In this document: positions 1 to 4,945 of the stretch, piece after piece
How the letters are laid out: the number at the start of each line of letters is the position of its first letter
Position numbering within the stretch: position 1 is the first letter of the stretch
NCBI GenBank assembly: GCA_022615805.1
Contig: JAKEGO010000123.1
Location: forward strand, 1-5,526
DNA: 5,526 nt
Direction of reading: 5' to 3'
Source of the DNA: Thermoplasmata archaeon
Lineage (GTDB): Archaea > Thermoplasmatota > JAKEGO01
Program-made: the position numbers and the translations under genes
Notes under the pieces: generated by a model
What the model was told of the DNA's origin: nothing
The model's database searches: none
Seen by the model: only the letters and a program-made list of their open reading frames with translations

Positions 1-777
1 CCGATCGTCACCGACGACACCAGGATGACCGCCGCGGTGGCGAGGAGCATCTGCAGGAAGCGGCGGGTCGTGCCGGAGGACATTTCCCGCGAGTTCGTCG
101 ACTATTATTCGACGGGACCCACCGACATAGGCAGGACGACGCGCCTGGCCCTCGACATGCTCGCCTCCGGCGAGCCGTGGCACACCGCCGGTGTCCGGGC
201 GTGCGCCCTCCTGGGACCATCGGGGGACGGCAACGGGGCCATCATGACGGCGGCGCCCGCGGCCCTCTTCTCCTTCAACGACCGTGGGCTCCTCGTCCAG
301 ACATGCGCGGACGTCGCCCGGATAACCCACGGATCGAGGACGTGCGTCGATGCCGCCGTCGCATTCGGGACGACGATCGCCCTCCTGATAGCGGAGGAGC
401 CGAGGGACGCGCTGACCCAGGCCATCGCCCTCTCGTCCGGGCTCGAGCCGCGCGTCGTGGAGGCCCTGGAGGAGGGGATGAGCGGCCGCTTCCCGCGGGA
501 ACGCATGCCGATGGTCCTCGACACTCTGCAGACGGCGGTCGCCTGCCTCTCGAGCAGCGAGACGTTCGAGGAGGCGGTCCTGAGAGCCGTGAACCGGGGC
601 GGGGACACGGACACGGCCGGCTCGGTGACCGGCGCGCTCGCCGGCGCGGCATGGGGGCGGACGACAATACCCCCCGCCTGGGTGGAGACGCTCGAGAGGG
701 GGCCGGAGGTCGGCCGCGAGGTAGGGCACCTGGCGACCTGCATCCACGACCTGGTGGTGGGAAGGCCAGCGGTCTGA
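1..777 (+). CDS. ADP-ribosylglycohydrolase (DraG/ARH family), 5' end outside window
   Basis: Enzymes of this family remove ADP-ribose from modified proteins or hydrolyse related ADP-ribosyl compounds, using two Mg ions. Frame 1 is open from base 1 and reads a TDDTRMT metal-binding motif at codons 4-10, just before the first ATG (25). The gene therefore starts left of the window and that ATG is internal. Further family motifs are DIGRTTR (about codons 42-48), GNGAIM (77-82), ITHGSRTCVDAA (108-119) and the second metal motif GGDTDTAG (200-207), followed by a Gly/Ala-rich helix. Visible length is 258 residues; family members are near 300, so roughly 40 residues, including the usual GDALG segment, should be missing. 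Both metal motifs look intact, so an active enzyme is inferred. The substrate (arginine-, serine- or O-acetyl-ADP-ribose, or dinitrogenase reductase) cannot be told. No ADP-ribosyltransferase partner is visible. It converges on the epimerase gene. Confidence 0.9.
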   Translation, partial: PIVTDDTRMTAAVARSICRKRRVVPEDISREFVDYYSTGPTDIGRTTRLALDMLASGEPWHTAGVRACALLGPSGDGNGAIMTAAPAALFSFNDRGLLVQTCADVARITHGSRTCVDAAVAFGTTIALLIAEEPRDALTQAIALSSGLEPRVVEALEEGMSGRFPRERMPMVLDTLQTAVACLSSSETFEEAVLRAVNRGGDTDTAGSVTGALAGAAWGRTTIPPAWVETLERGPEVGREVGHLATCIHDLVVGRPAV

Positions 778-808
778 GCCCGGCGCTGTGGTGGCGGTCG
801 ATGGAGAA

Positions 809-844
809 GGCGATGCCGTCGCCCCATACGAGGGGACGTCGTCC
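809..844. terminator. Possible bidirectional terminator hairpins between convergent genes
   Basis: The 91-base gap between the hydrolase stop and the epimerase stop holds three small, partly overlapping inverted repeats: GGCGA/TCGCC (809-813 with 819-823), CCCC/GGGG (822-825 with 832-835) and GGAC/GTCC (834-837 with 841-844). There is no T-run on either strand, so a typical archaeal U-tract terminator is not shown. In DNA this G+C-rich, short inverted repeats also arise by chance. I see nothing else in 778-868. Confidence 0.2.
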
Positions 845-868
845 GCGGGGATCCGTCCGGGCCGGTCG

Positions 869-1834
869 CTACTTCCGGTCCTTCGCCGCGAAGGCCGCCT
901 CGACCTCCCCGACGATGCGCTCCGCCGCCTTGCGGACCGCGCCGGAGCTGTCGAGCTCTGGCTCCCACCCGAGGGCTCGCATCCTGTCGATGGCGAGGTG
1001 CATGTATTTCACATCGCCCTTCCAGCCCGCGCCGCGAACGCCGCCTGTGTATCGGTACCAGACGTTCCGGAGCCCCATGACGTCGACGACGATGTCGGCG
1101 AGGCGCGTGACATCGATGGTGTCGGCCGATCCGATGTTGAAGGCCTCCGCGCCCTTGGCGACCCGCCATCCGTGGACCATGGCCTCGACGCAGTCGTCGA
1201 TGTAGAAGTACGATTTGCGCTGGGAGCCGTCGCCGAGTATCTCGAGATCGGCGGGGTTGCGCCGCAGTTTGTGCACGAAATCGAAGATGACGCCGTGGGT
1301 GCTCCTCGGGCCGACGACGTTGGCGAACCTGAAGAGCGGGGCGTCGATGCCGTAGTTGTCGGCGTAGGCTGATATCAGGCCCTCGCACGCGAGCTTCGTC
1401 GCGCCGTAGACCGAGATGGGCAGGAGGGGGCCGTAATCCTCCGGCGTCGGGACGACGGTGGCGTTGCCGTAGACCGTCGAGGTCGACGTGAAACAGAACG
1501 TTCTGACGCCGCTCCTGGCGGAGGCCTCCAGGACGTTGAACGTGCCGATGAGGTTCTGGTCGAGCTGGTGCGCCGGACGGTCGAAGCCGCCGCGCACGTC
1601 CGGGTCCGCGGCGAGGTGGAACACGGCCTCCACGCCCTCCATGTAGTTCTCGAGGTCGGTCTCCGTCGTTATGTCCGCGTTCGCCAGGTCGATCGTGCCT
1701 ATGTGCCCCTTGATGAACTCGAGTGACCCGCCGCTCATGTTGTCGATGACCGAGACGTCGTGGCCGTCGGCGACGAGCCTGTCGACGAGGTGCGAGCCGA
1801 TGAACCCGGCCCCGCCCGTCACGAGGACATTCAT
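869..1834 (-). CDS. NAD-dependent sugar-nucleotide epimerase/dehydratase (extended SDR, GalE-like)
   Basis: A 321-residue protein of the extended short-chain dehydrogenase family, which converts UDP- or dTDP-sugars through a bound-NAD 4-keto intermediate in the cytoplasm. Visible motifs are the Rossmann loop TGGAGFIGSH (6-15), acidic D31 ending strand 2 (NAD rather than NADP), HLAA (73-76), a Ser/Thr-rich TSTSTVYG (116-123), and the catalytic YGATK with Y143 and K147. RFANVVGPR (169-177), YIDD (211-214) and the substrate-domain WKGDV (271-275) follow. Length fits GalE-like enzymes of about 310-330 residues. I chose ATG 1832-1834 because the Rossmann strand begins there; a GTG three codons upstream (1841-1843) is possible, and longer in-frame extension to 1993 is Arg/Gly-rich and not family-like. 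It follows the membrane-protein gene in one minus-strand unit. A role in glycan or glycolipid precursor supply is inferred; the exact sugar is unknown. Confidence 0.93.
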   Translation of the reverse strand: MNVLVTGGAGFIGSHLVDRLVADGHDVSVIDNMSGGSLEFIKGHIGTIDLANADITTETDLENYMEGVEAVFHLAADPDVRGGFDRPAHQLDQNLIGTFNVLEASARSGVRTFCFTSTSTVYGNATVVPTPEDYGPLLPISVYGATKLACEGLISAYADNYGIDAPLFRFANVVGPRSTHGVIFDFVHKLRRNPADLEILGDGSQRKSYFYIDDCVEAMVHGWRVAKGAEAFNIGSADTIDVTRLADIVVDVMGLRNVWYRYTGGVRGAGWKGDVKYMHLAIDRMRALGWEPELDSSGAVRKAAERIVGEVEAAFAAKDRK

Positions 1835-1839
1835 TGCGC

Positions 1840-2652
1840 TCACGTCTCCTTCCTCTCTCGCCCATGCCCCCGGACCGCCCCCGCTGCGACCTCGCGGGCC
1901 CTCATCGCCTCTGCCCTGGCGGCCCTCCTTCGCGCGGCGTCCGTCCGGGCCCTCTCGTTCGGTCGCGGCCTCACGCACCTCCCGAGGAAGCACATCGCCC
2001 GCTTGCCCGGAGCGGTCATCGAGGCGAAGCCGAGGGCGATGGCGAAGACGAGGACCGCGGACGCGAGGGTCGCGTTCGTGTACAGGAGGGTCAGCATGAA
2101 GCTCGTGCTATAGGCGATTGCCAGCGTGCCCACGATCGCGCCTATCTCCACGGCAAGGAGGACCCTCTCGGGTTTCATGGCTATGATGTTCCCGAGGATG
2201 GAGGCGCCCACGGCACCGCTCCCCTGGAACGGCACGATGACGAAGGCGACGAGGCCCAGGAACGCCAGTTCGTCCATCCACGGGTGGGACTCGAGCGTCC
2301 TGAGCGCGGCCCCCTCGATCTTCCTTATCACCCAGCCGAACCCGGGTATCCTCTCGAAGAGGTCGAAGTTCCACGCGAGCCATATCGCACCGAAGATGTC
2401 CACGATCGCGATGCTCATCGCCGCGAACATCGGGTCGATCCCGAGGGCCACCATCGCGGGGATGACCGACTCCTTCCCGAGAGGGGGCAGGAAGTAAACG
2501 AGCATTCCACCGCCGACCACCCTGAAGGTCTCCCAGTCGAGCATGAGGTAAAGGAGCGTGCCGTAGAACGTCGCCAGCATTATCGGGAGGATGAACTTGA
2601 GGAACCTCCAAACGCGCGGGGAAGGTCCGCTGACGCCCGGGACGGCCGACAC
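1840..2652 (-). CDS. Small multidrug-export family membrane protein (COG2426/PF06695-like) with long basic C-terminal tail
   Basis: A 270-residue integral membrane protein. Hydrophobic segments lie at about 18-38, 44-70, 75-95, 128-158, 164-184 and 196-215. The second carries PPLGKES (56-62) and the fourth VIVPFQGSGAVGASILG (138-154). These resemble the paired Pro/Gly-rich half-segments of the COG2426 'small multidrug export' family, distantly related to DedA proteins. The transport role in that family name is weakly founded, so the substrate is unknown. Family members are usually shorter, around 150-200 residues. Here residues 216-270 add an Arg/Ala-rich, probably cytoplasmic tail. The start is GTG at 2650-2652, with GAGGAG (2668-2663) 10 bases upstream; no in-frame ATG precedes the first hydrophobic helix. 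It is the first gene of a unit with the epimerase, so a role in envelope glycan or lipid handling is possible but only inferred from position. Confidence 0.8.
   Translation of the reverse strand: MSAVPGVSGPSPRVWRFLKFILPIMLATFYGTLLYLMLDWETFRVVGGGMLVYFLPPLGKESVIPAMVALGIDPMFAAMSIAIVDIFGAIWLAWNFDLFERIPGFGWVIRKIEGAALRTLESHPWMDELAFLGLVAFVIVPFQGSGAVGASILGNIIAMKPERVLLAVEIGAIVGTLAIAYSTSFMLTLLYTNATLASAVLVFAIALGFASMTAPGKRAMCFLGRCVRPRPNERARTDAARRRAARAEAMRAREVAAGAVRGHGRERKET
1841..1855 (-). promoter_or_regulatory. Shine-Dalgarno / start-overlap site of the epimerase gene
   Basis: On the minus strand a purine run GAGGAAGGAG (1855-1846) precedes two in-frame starts. GAGG lies 8 bases before GTG (1841-1843), which overlaps the upstream gene's TGA (1840-1842) as GTGA. 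GGAG (1849-1846) lies 11 bases before ATG (1832-1834). Either arrangement predicts translational coupling to the upstream membrane-protein gene. The choice changes the protein by only three residues. Confidence 0.5.
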
Positions 2653-2662
2653 GTTGCTGGAA

Positions 2663-2668
2663 CTCCTC
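2663..2668 (-). promoter_or_regulatory. Shine-Dalgarno site supporting the GTG start at 2652
   Basis: GAGGAG on the minus strand, 10 bases before the GTG, matches the anti-Shine-Dalgarno of archaeal 16S rRNA. It supports the GTG start over the out-of-frame ATG at 2674-2672. It would be used only if transcription starts upstream of 2668; see the TATA entry at 2671-2681. Confidence 0.5.
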
Positions 2669-2670
2669 GT

Positions 2671-2681
2671 GCATATTTAAG
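2671..2681. promoter_or_regulatory. Near-palindromic archaeal TATA box
   Basis: The minus strand reads CTTAAATATGC (2681-2671), a good archaeal TATA box and one of the few A/T-rich spots in the area. Its centre is about 25 bases before the GTG at 2652, which would make that mRNA leaderless. The box is almost symmetric (plus strand GCATATTTAAG), so it could also fire to the right with a start near 2703, into the structured gap. Direction and start sites are inferred. Confidence 0.5.
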
Positions 2682-2686
2682 TCTGT

Positions 2687-2697
2687 TGCGGGATGTG
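2687..2697 (+). repeat. 11-bp direct repeat, copy 1
   Basis: TGCGGGATGTG, repeated exactly at 2819-2829, 132 bases away, both within the non-coding gap. A weaker third version (GCGGGATGCGG) lies near 2953-2963. Function unknown; it could be a protein-binding site or a remnant of local duplication. Confidence 0.5.
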
Positions 2698-2761
2698 TCT
2701 TCGTCCCAGAACTCGGGTCCGCCGGAATGAGATGCAGGGCCTTGGAAGTACCCGCTCGTTC

Positions 2762-2776
2762 TGCGAGTCGCTCGCA
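2762..2776 (+). other. Hairpin TGCGAG/CTCGCA
   Basis: A perfect 6-bp inverted repeat (2762-2767 with 2771-2776) around a 3-base TCG loop. It is one of a series of hairpins across the gap, and either strand could form it. Function is not known. Confidence 0.4.
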
Positions 2777-2791
2777 ACGATCACGTCAATT

Positions 2792-2811
2792 GCCCCCGAG
2801 GGGCCTTCGGG
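2792..2811 (+). other. Two overlapping, mutually exclusive hairpins
   Basis: GCCCC/GGGGC (2792-2796 with 2800-2804, loop CGA) competes for the same bases with CCCGAGG/CCTTCGGG-type pairing (2795-2801 with 2805-2811, including one G-U). Such alternatives can act as RNA switches, but in G+C-rich sequence they can also be chance. Confidence 0.3.
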
Positions 2812-2818
2812 ATGAAGC

Positions 2819-2829
2819 TGCGGGATGTG
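2819..2829 (+). repeat. 11-bp direct repeat, copy 2
   Basis: Exact second copy of TGCGGGATGTG (first at 2687-2697). It directly abuts the left arm of the inverted repeat at 2834-2844. Confidence 0.5.
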
Positions 2830-2833
2830 CTCC

Positions 2834-2947
2834 GTTGCATGATCCCCTGATGACCGACACAGCGACCCAACGATCCCGGGTGCCTGAAAAGCCCTTGCTG
2901 GCTTGAACGTCCGTTCGGACGCCCGATCGCCAGCCAGATCATGCAAC
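2834..2947. repeat. Inverted-repeat element (11-bp perfect arms) with nested hairpin; candidate structured RNA or MITE-like
   Basis: GTTGCATGATC (2834-2844) is the exact reverse complement of GATCATGCAAC (2937-2947). Beyond a 2-base mismatch the pairing can continue for five more pairs (2827-2831 with 2950-2954, two of them G-U). Inside, GCTGGC (2897-2902) pairs with GCCAGC (2929-2934), enclosing CGTCC/GGACG (2908-2912 with 2917-2921) around a GTTC loop. The stems are properly nested, as expected of a folded RNA of about 115-130 bases. The same layout fits a tiny palindromic mobile element, but I see no target-site duplication and no open frame inside. It matches no RNA family I recognise. 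Confidence 0.4.
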
Positions 2948-3016
2948 ACGGCGCGGGATGCGGCGGCGGCGCGGCCGCCGTGGACCGGGTACAGCCGCCT
3001 GGACCCCTGGTGCCGG

Positions 3017-3026
3017 TCTTATACGG
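3017..3026 (+). promoter_or_regulatory. TATA-like box for the METTL5-like gene (leaderless start)
   Basis: TCTTATACGG is centred about 27 bases before ATG 3049. No Shine-Dalgarno precedes that ATG, so transcription probably begins at or next to the start codon. The same distance rule holds for the 56-residue gene at 4731. Confidence 0.5.
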
Positions 3027-3048
3027 CATGAGCGCCTTCGGCCCTCCG

Positions 3049-3651
3049 ATGGACCGGAAACGCCTCGAGATCATGCTGCAGCGGGTGCCGCATCACCCCT
3101 CGCCCGATCCGGCGCTGGAGCAGTACGCCACCCCTGCGCCGCTGGCCGCGACGCTCCTCTTCGACGCCGCGATGCAGGGCGACATGGAGGGGCGGAGCGT
3201 CGCGGACCTCGGGTGCGGGACCGGCATCCTATCGATAGGGGCGGCCCTGCTCGGCGCCTCTCGCGTCCTGGGGATCGACATCGACGGCGCCTCCCTCGAG
3301 GTCGCCCGCGAGGCCGCGTCCGGGCTCGGCGTGGACGTGGACTTCGAGATGATGGACGTGGCCGACCTGGAGGGCGCGTTCGACACGGTCGTCATGAACC
3401 CACCCTTCGGGGCGCAGCGCAGGGGCGCCGACCGGCCGTTCCTCCAGAAGGCCATCGAGGTCGCGTCGGTCATCCACGGGATCCACAACGGGCCCACCGT
3501 CGCGTTCGTGAGGTCGTTCCTCGAGGGGAGCGGGTTCGTGATCACCCACCTGAGGGAACTCGAGCTGTCTATACCGCACATGCACGATTTCCACGAGAAG
3601 GAGAGACGGGCGATCCCAGTGGCCCTCGTGAGGTCGGAGAGGAGGGCGTGA
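3049..3651 (+). CDS. METTL5/PH1948-like RNA N6-adenine methylase (COG2263)
   Basis: A 200-residue class I SAM-dependent methyltransferase. The eukaryotic family member METTL5 makes m6A in small-subunit rRNA; an rRNA adenine target is inferred here. Visible are the N-terminal family signature RKRLEIML (3-10) with LEQYATP (23-29), the SAM-binding DLGCGTG (53-59), acidic GIDID (75-79), the catalytic NPPFG (117-121) followed by the family-typical ADRPFLQKA (127-135), and FHEKERRAIPV (181-191). NPPF is the amino-methylating signature. ATG 3049 aligns with the family N-terminus and lies about 27 bases after a TATA-like box. ATG 3028 (7 more residues) or 2941 (36 more) are open but add non-family sequence. 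It ends 6 bases from the convergent endonuclease gene. Confidence 0.92.
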   Translation: MDRKRLEIMLQRVPHHPSPDPALEQYATPAPLAATLLFDAAMQGDMEGRSVADLGCGTGILSIGAALLGASRVLGIDIDGASLEVAREAASGLGVDVDFEMMDVADLEGAFDTVVMNPPFGAQRRGADRPFLQKAIEVASVIHGIHNGPTVAFVRSFLEGSGFVITHLRELELSIPHMHDFHEKERRAIPVALVRSERRA

Positions 3652-3657
3652 CCGTTC

Positions 3658-4371
3658 TCATCGCCCCGTCCCGTGATCGCAAAGGGATCTGATCGCGCAG
3701 TCGGGGCAGTCCGGGACGCGGGCCAGACAGACGGCCCTTCCGTGCTCGATGATGTTGACGTGCACCTCGAGGTACCGCTCCTCGGGGAAGAGGCGGGCGA
3801 GCTCGTCGTGGGCGGCATCCCGCGAGGTCCCCTCGCCGATCAGGCCGATCCGGCGAGTGACGCGGTGCACATGGGTGTCCACGGGGAACGCCGGCACCCC
3901 GAGGGAGAAGAGGAGGACGATGGAAGCCGTCTTCCGCCCGACGCCCTCGAAAGAGAGGAGGTACCTCAAAGCATCCTCGGGGGGCATCGCCGCGAGGTGG
4001 TCCAGGGAGGGAACGCCCCTCTCGTCGCGAAGCCTCGCAAGTGCGGCGCGGACCGCCGCCGCCTTGGTCGCCGCCAGACCGCCGACGCGAATGGCCACCT
4101 CGACTTCGGTCTCGGGAGCCTCGAGGACAGCGTCCCACGTCGGGAACCTCTGTCGGAGGGACGACCAGGCCCTGTCGCGGTTCGCGTCGTTCGTGTTCTG
4201 CGACAGTATCGTGAGAACGAGCTCATCGAGGGGGTCGTGGTGCCGGACCTCGGGCATGCCGTACAGGTCGAGAAGGGCATCGGCAATCGCCGCCGCTCTC
4301 GCGAGAAGGCGCTCGGGGACGGGTCCTGAGCAGTTTCGGTCTATGGGGATGTGACCGCTGCCGCGCCTCAT
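3658..4371 (-). CDS. nth: Endonuclease III, DNA glycosylase/AP lyase with [4Fe-4S] cluster
   Basis: A 237-residue base-excision repair enzyme that removes oxidised pyrimidines and cuts the abasic site. Visible are the helix-hairpin-helix FEGVGRKTAS (141-150) with catalytic Lys147, the downstream VDTHVHRV (164-171) with catalytic Asp165, and the cluster ligands C215, C222, C225 and C231 (CX6CX2CX5C). ILSQNTND (55-62) fits the conserved substrate-pocket helix. Length is slightly above the usual 210-220, due to about 20 extra N-terminal residues. ATG 4369-4371 overlaps the TGA of the upstream eS17 gene as ATGA, with GAGG five bases before it. The two genes are thus probably translated in tandem. 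All key residues are present, so it should be active. Confidence 0.96.
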   Translation of the reverse strand: MRRGSGHIPIDRNCSGPVPERLLARAAAIADALLDLYGMPEVRHHDPLDELVLTILSQNTNDANRDRAWSSLRQRFPTWDAVLEAPETEVEVAIRVGGLAATKAAAVRAALARLRDERGVPSLDHLAAMPPEDALRYLLSFEGVGRKTASIVLLFSLGVPAFPVDTHVHRVTRRIGLIGEGTSRDAAHDELARLFPEERYLEVHVNIIEHGRAVCLARVPDCPDCAIRSLCDHGTGR

Positions 4372-4565
4372 TTCGGCCTCGCGAGCACCTTCTTGTAGGA
4401 GGTGATGTAGCCGGCGATGCGGTTGCGCAGAAGGATGGAATCGACCGTCGTCACCTTGCCCACCATGATCTTGTTATGATCGAAGTCGTCCGAGAAGAGC
4501 TCTGGGTGCTGGTCCAGCAGGTCGAAGGCGACGCGCTTGATGAAAGTCGGTCTGATGTTCCCCAT
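4368..4565 (-). CDS. rps17e: Small-subunit ribosomal protein eS17
   Basis: A 65-residue protein of the archaeal/eukaryotic ribosomal family eS17 (S17e), part of the 30S subunit. The family signature is plain: MGNIRPTFIKR at the start, DFDHNK in the middle and LRNRIAGYITSY near the end. Length equals the usual archaeal 60-70 residues. The start is fixed by family alignment and by GGTGA (4576-4572) six bases upstream. The gene leads an operon with nth, overlapping it by 4 bases (ATGA). Confidence 0.97.
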   Translation of the reverse strand: MGNIRPTFIKRVAFDLLDQHPELFSDDFDHNKIMVGKVTTVDSILLRNRIAGYITSYKKVLARPK

Positions 4566-4571
4566 CTTATT

Positions 4572-4610
4572 TCACCGTTGGCCACATTCATGACGATGGG
4601 GTTTATTAAC
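4572..4610 (-). promoter_or_regulatory. Promoter and ribosome-binding site of the eS17-nth operon
   Basis: On the minus strand a TATA-like GTTAATAAAC (4610-4601) would start transcription near 4579. That leaves a leader of about 14 bases containing GGTGA (4576-4572), a perfect match to the archaeal anti-Shine-Dalgarno, 6 bases before the ATG. So this gene has a short leader, unlike the leaderless pattern inferred for the two plus-strand genes. Confidence 0.5.
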
Positions 4611-4692
4611 GTTGTGGCGACAGCGAACGCGACGACTCCACGCGGAGGGCTGTGCACCCGCTATGCTCGCATGCGCGTGAAGGGTGCCACGG

Positions 4693-4706
4693 GGAAAGGG
4701 TTTATC
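4693..4706 (+). promoter_or_regulatory. BRE/TATA promoter of the 56-residue zinc-motif gene
   Basis: GGAAAGGGTTTATC combines an A-rich BRE-like stretch with a TTTAT TATA core centred near 4703, about 27 bases before ATG 4731. No Shine-Dalgarno lies before that ATG, so a leaderless mRNA is inferred. The 8-base word GGGTTTAT also occurs at 4599-4606. Confidence 0.5.
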
Positions 4707-4730
4707 CGCCGGGAAGACGGTCGGGCACCG

Positions 4731-4901
4731 ATGGCCCGCGACGAGATGCGCCTCGAGGATGCGCCCACATGCCCGAAGTGCGGCAGGAAGAACTTCTGCA
4801 ACGACCACGGCTACATGAACCGCGGATGGTGGGAGGAGTACGCGAGGACGATGGTGTCGTGGAGGCGCGTCGGCGACGTCGTCCGCAAGGTCGGTAAGTG
4901 A
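4731..4901 (+). CDS. 56-residue protein with putative CX2CX5CX2H zinc site, unknown function
   Basis: I do not recognise this family. It encodes a small, charged, soluble protein. Residues C14, C17, C23 and H26 (CPKCGRKNFCNDH) form a compact potential zinc-binding knuckle. An aromatic GYMNRGWWEEY segment (27-37) follows, then a basic C-terminus (RR 45-46, VRKVGK 51-56). No signal peptide or membrane segment is seen. Support for a real gene is the well-placed BRE/TATA upstream, strong G/C bias at third positions, and the Cys/His cluster. The frame stays open upstream to 4476, but that part lies antisense to eS17 and lacks the bias. M6 (4746) is an alternative start. Position between eS17 and trpS and a basic tail suggest nucleic-acid or ribosome binding, which is only inference. 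Confidence 0.65.
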   Translation: MARDEMRLEDAPTCPKCGRKNFCNDHGYMNRGWWEEYARTMVSWRRVGDVVRKVGK

Positions 4902-4902
4902 G

Positions 4903-4936
4903 CCATCGAAACGGCACCGAGCCCGGGGGTCGATGG
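4903..4936. terminator. Possible bidirectional hairpin between convergent genes
   Basis: CCATCGA (4903-4909) is the exact reverse complement of TCGATGG (4930-4936), with a 20-base G+C-rich loop. It sits in the 44-base gap between the zinc-motif gene and trpS stops. A second palindrome, GGCCA-T-TGGCC (4936-4946), touches the trpS stop. There is no T-run, so a termination role is inferred from position only. Confidence 0.3.
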
Positions 4937-4945
4937 GCCATTGGC

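Larger units (their letters stand above)
2682..3048. other. Gene-free gap with structured DNA/RNA signals
   Basis: About 370 bases between the divergent membrane-protein and methylase genes. No open frame here has a recognisable domain. Frames on both strands lack the GC-rich third-position pattern of the neighbouring genes, and the stretch is somewhat less G+C-rich than they are. It contains hairpins at 2762-2776 and 2792-2811, a direct repeat (2687-2697 and 2819-2829), and an inverted repeat with nested hairpin (2827-2954). A G+C-rich low-complexity stretch (2958-2990) and a TATA-like box (3017-3026) complete it. I searched by eye for tRNA B-box, RNase P and SRP RNA core motifs and found none. 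Confidence 0.6.

Noticed and set aside
105..1865. A 586-codon open frame on the minus strand running across the hydrolase and epimerase genes
   Set aside because: It is antisense to the well-supported hydrolase and out of frame with the epimerase, is extremely Arg-rich without any domain, and is the usual by-product of G+C-rich codons lacking stops.
2848..2887. Possible box C/D guide RNA: TGATGA (2848-2853) and CTGA (2884-2887) 30 bases apart
   Set aside because: The base before TGATGA is C rather than a purine, no convincing D'/C' pair lies between, and the flanks do not pair to form the terminal stem.
2897..2921. tRNA-like T-loop on the minus strand (GTTCAAGCC)
   Set aside because: The flanking five bases do not form a T stem, and no D arm, anticodon arm or acceptor stem can be built around it.
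2677..2949. A 90-codon minus-strand open frame in the gap (and others overlapping it)
   Set aside because: No recognisable domain, no G/C third-position bias, a non-ATG start without ribosome site, and it runs over the repeats and the TATA box.
2682..3027. RNase P RNA or SRP RNA in the gap
   Set aside because: Neither strand shows the RNase P GGAAAGUCC-type core nor the SRP helix-8 GGAAGCAGC-type loop.
2941..3048. Longer N-terminus for the methylase from ATG 2941 or ATG 3028
   Set aside because: The added residues are Gly/Pro/Ala-rich and not family-like, overlap the inverted-repeat arm and TATA box, and the family N-terminus aligns at ATG 3049.
3093..3818. Long minus-strand open frame opposite the methylase gene
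   Set aside because: Ser/Arg/Pro-rich shadow of the methylase, with no motif or start signals.
4668..4675. CGCATGCG palindrome between eS17 and the zinc-motif gene, as an operator
   Set aside because: An 8-bp G+C-rich palindrome is expected by chance, and no second copy or symmetric extension is seen.
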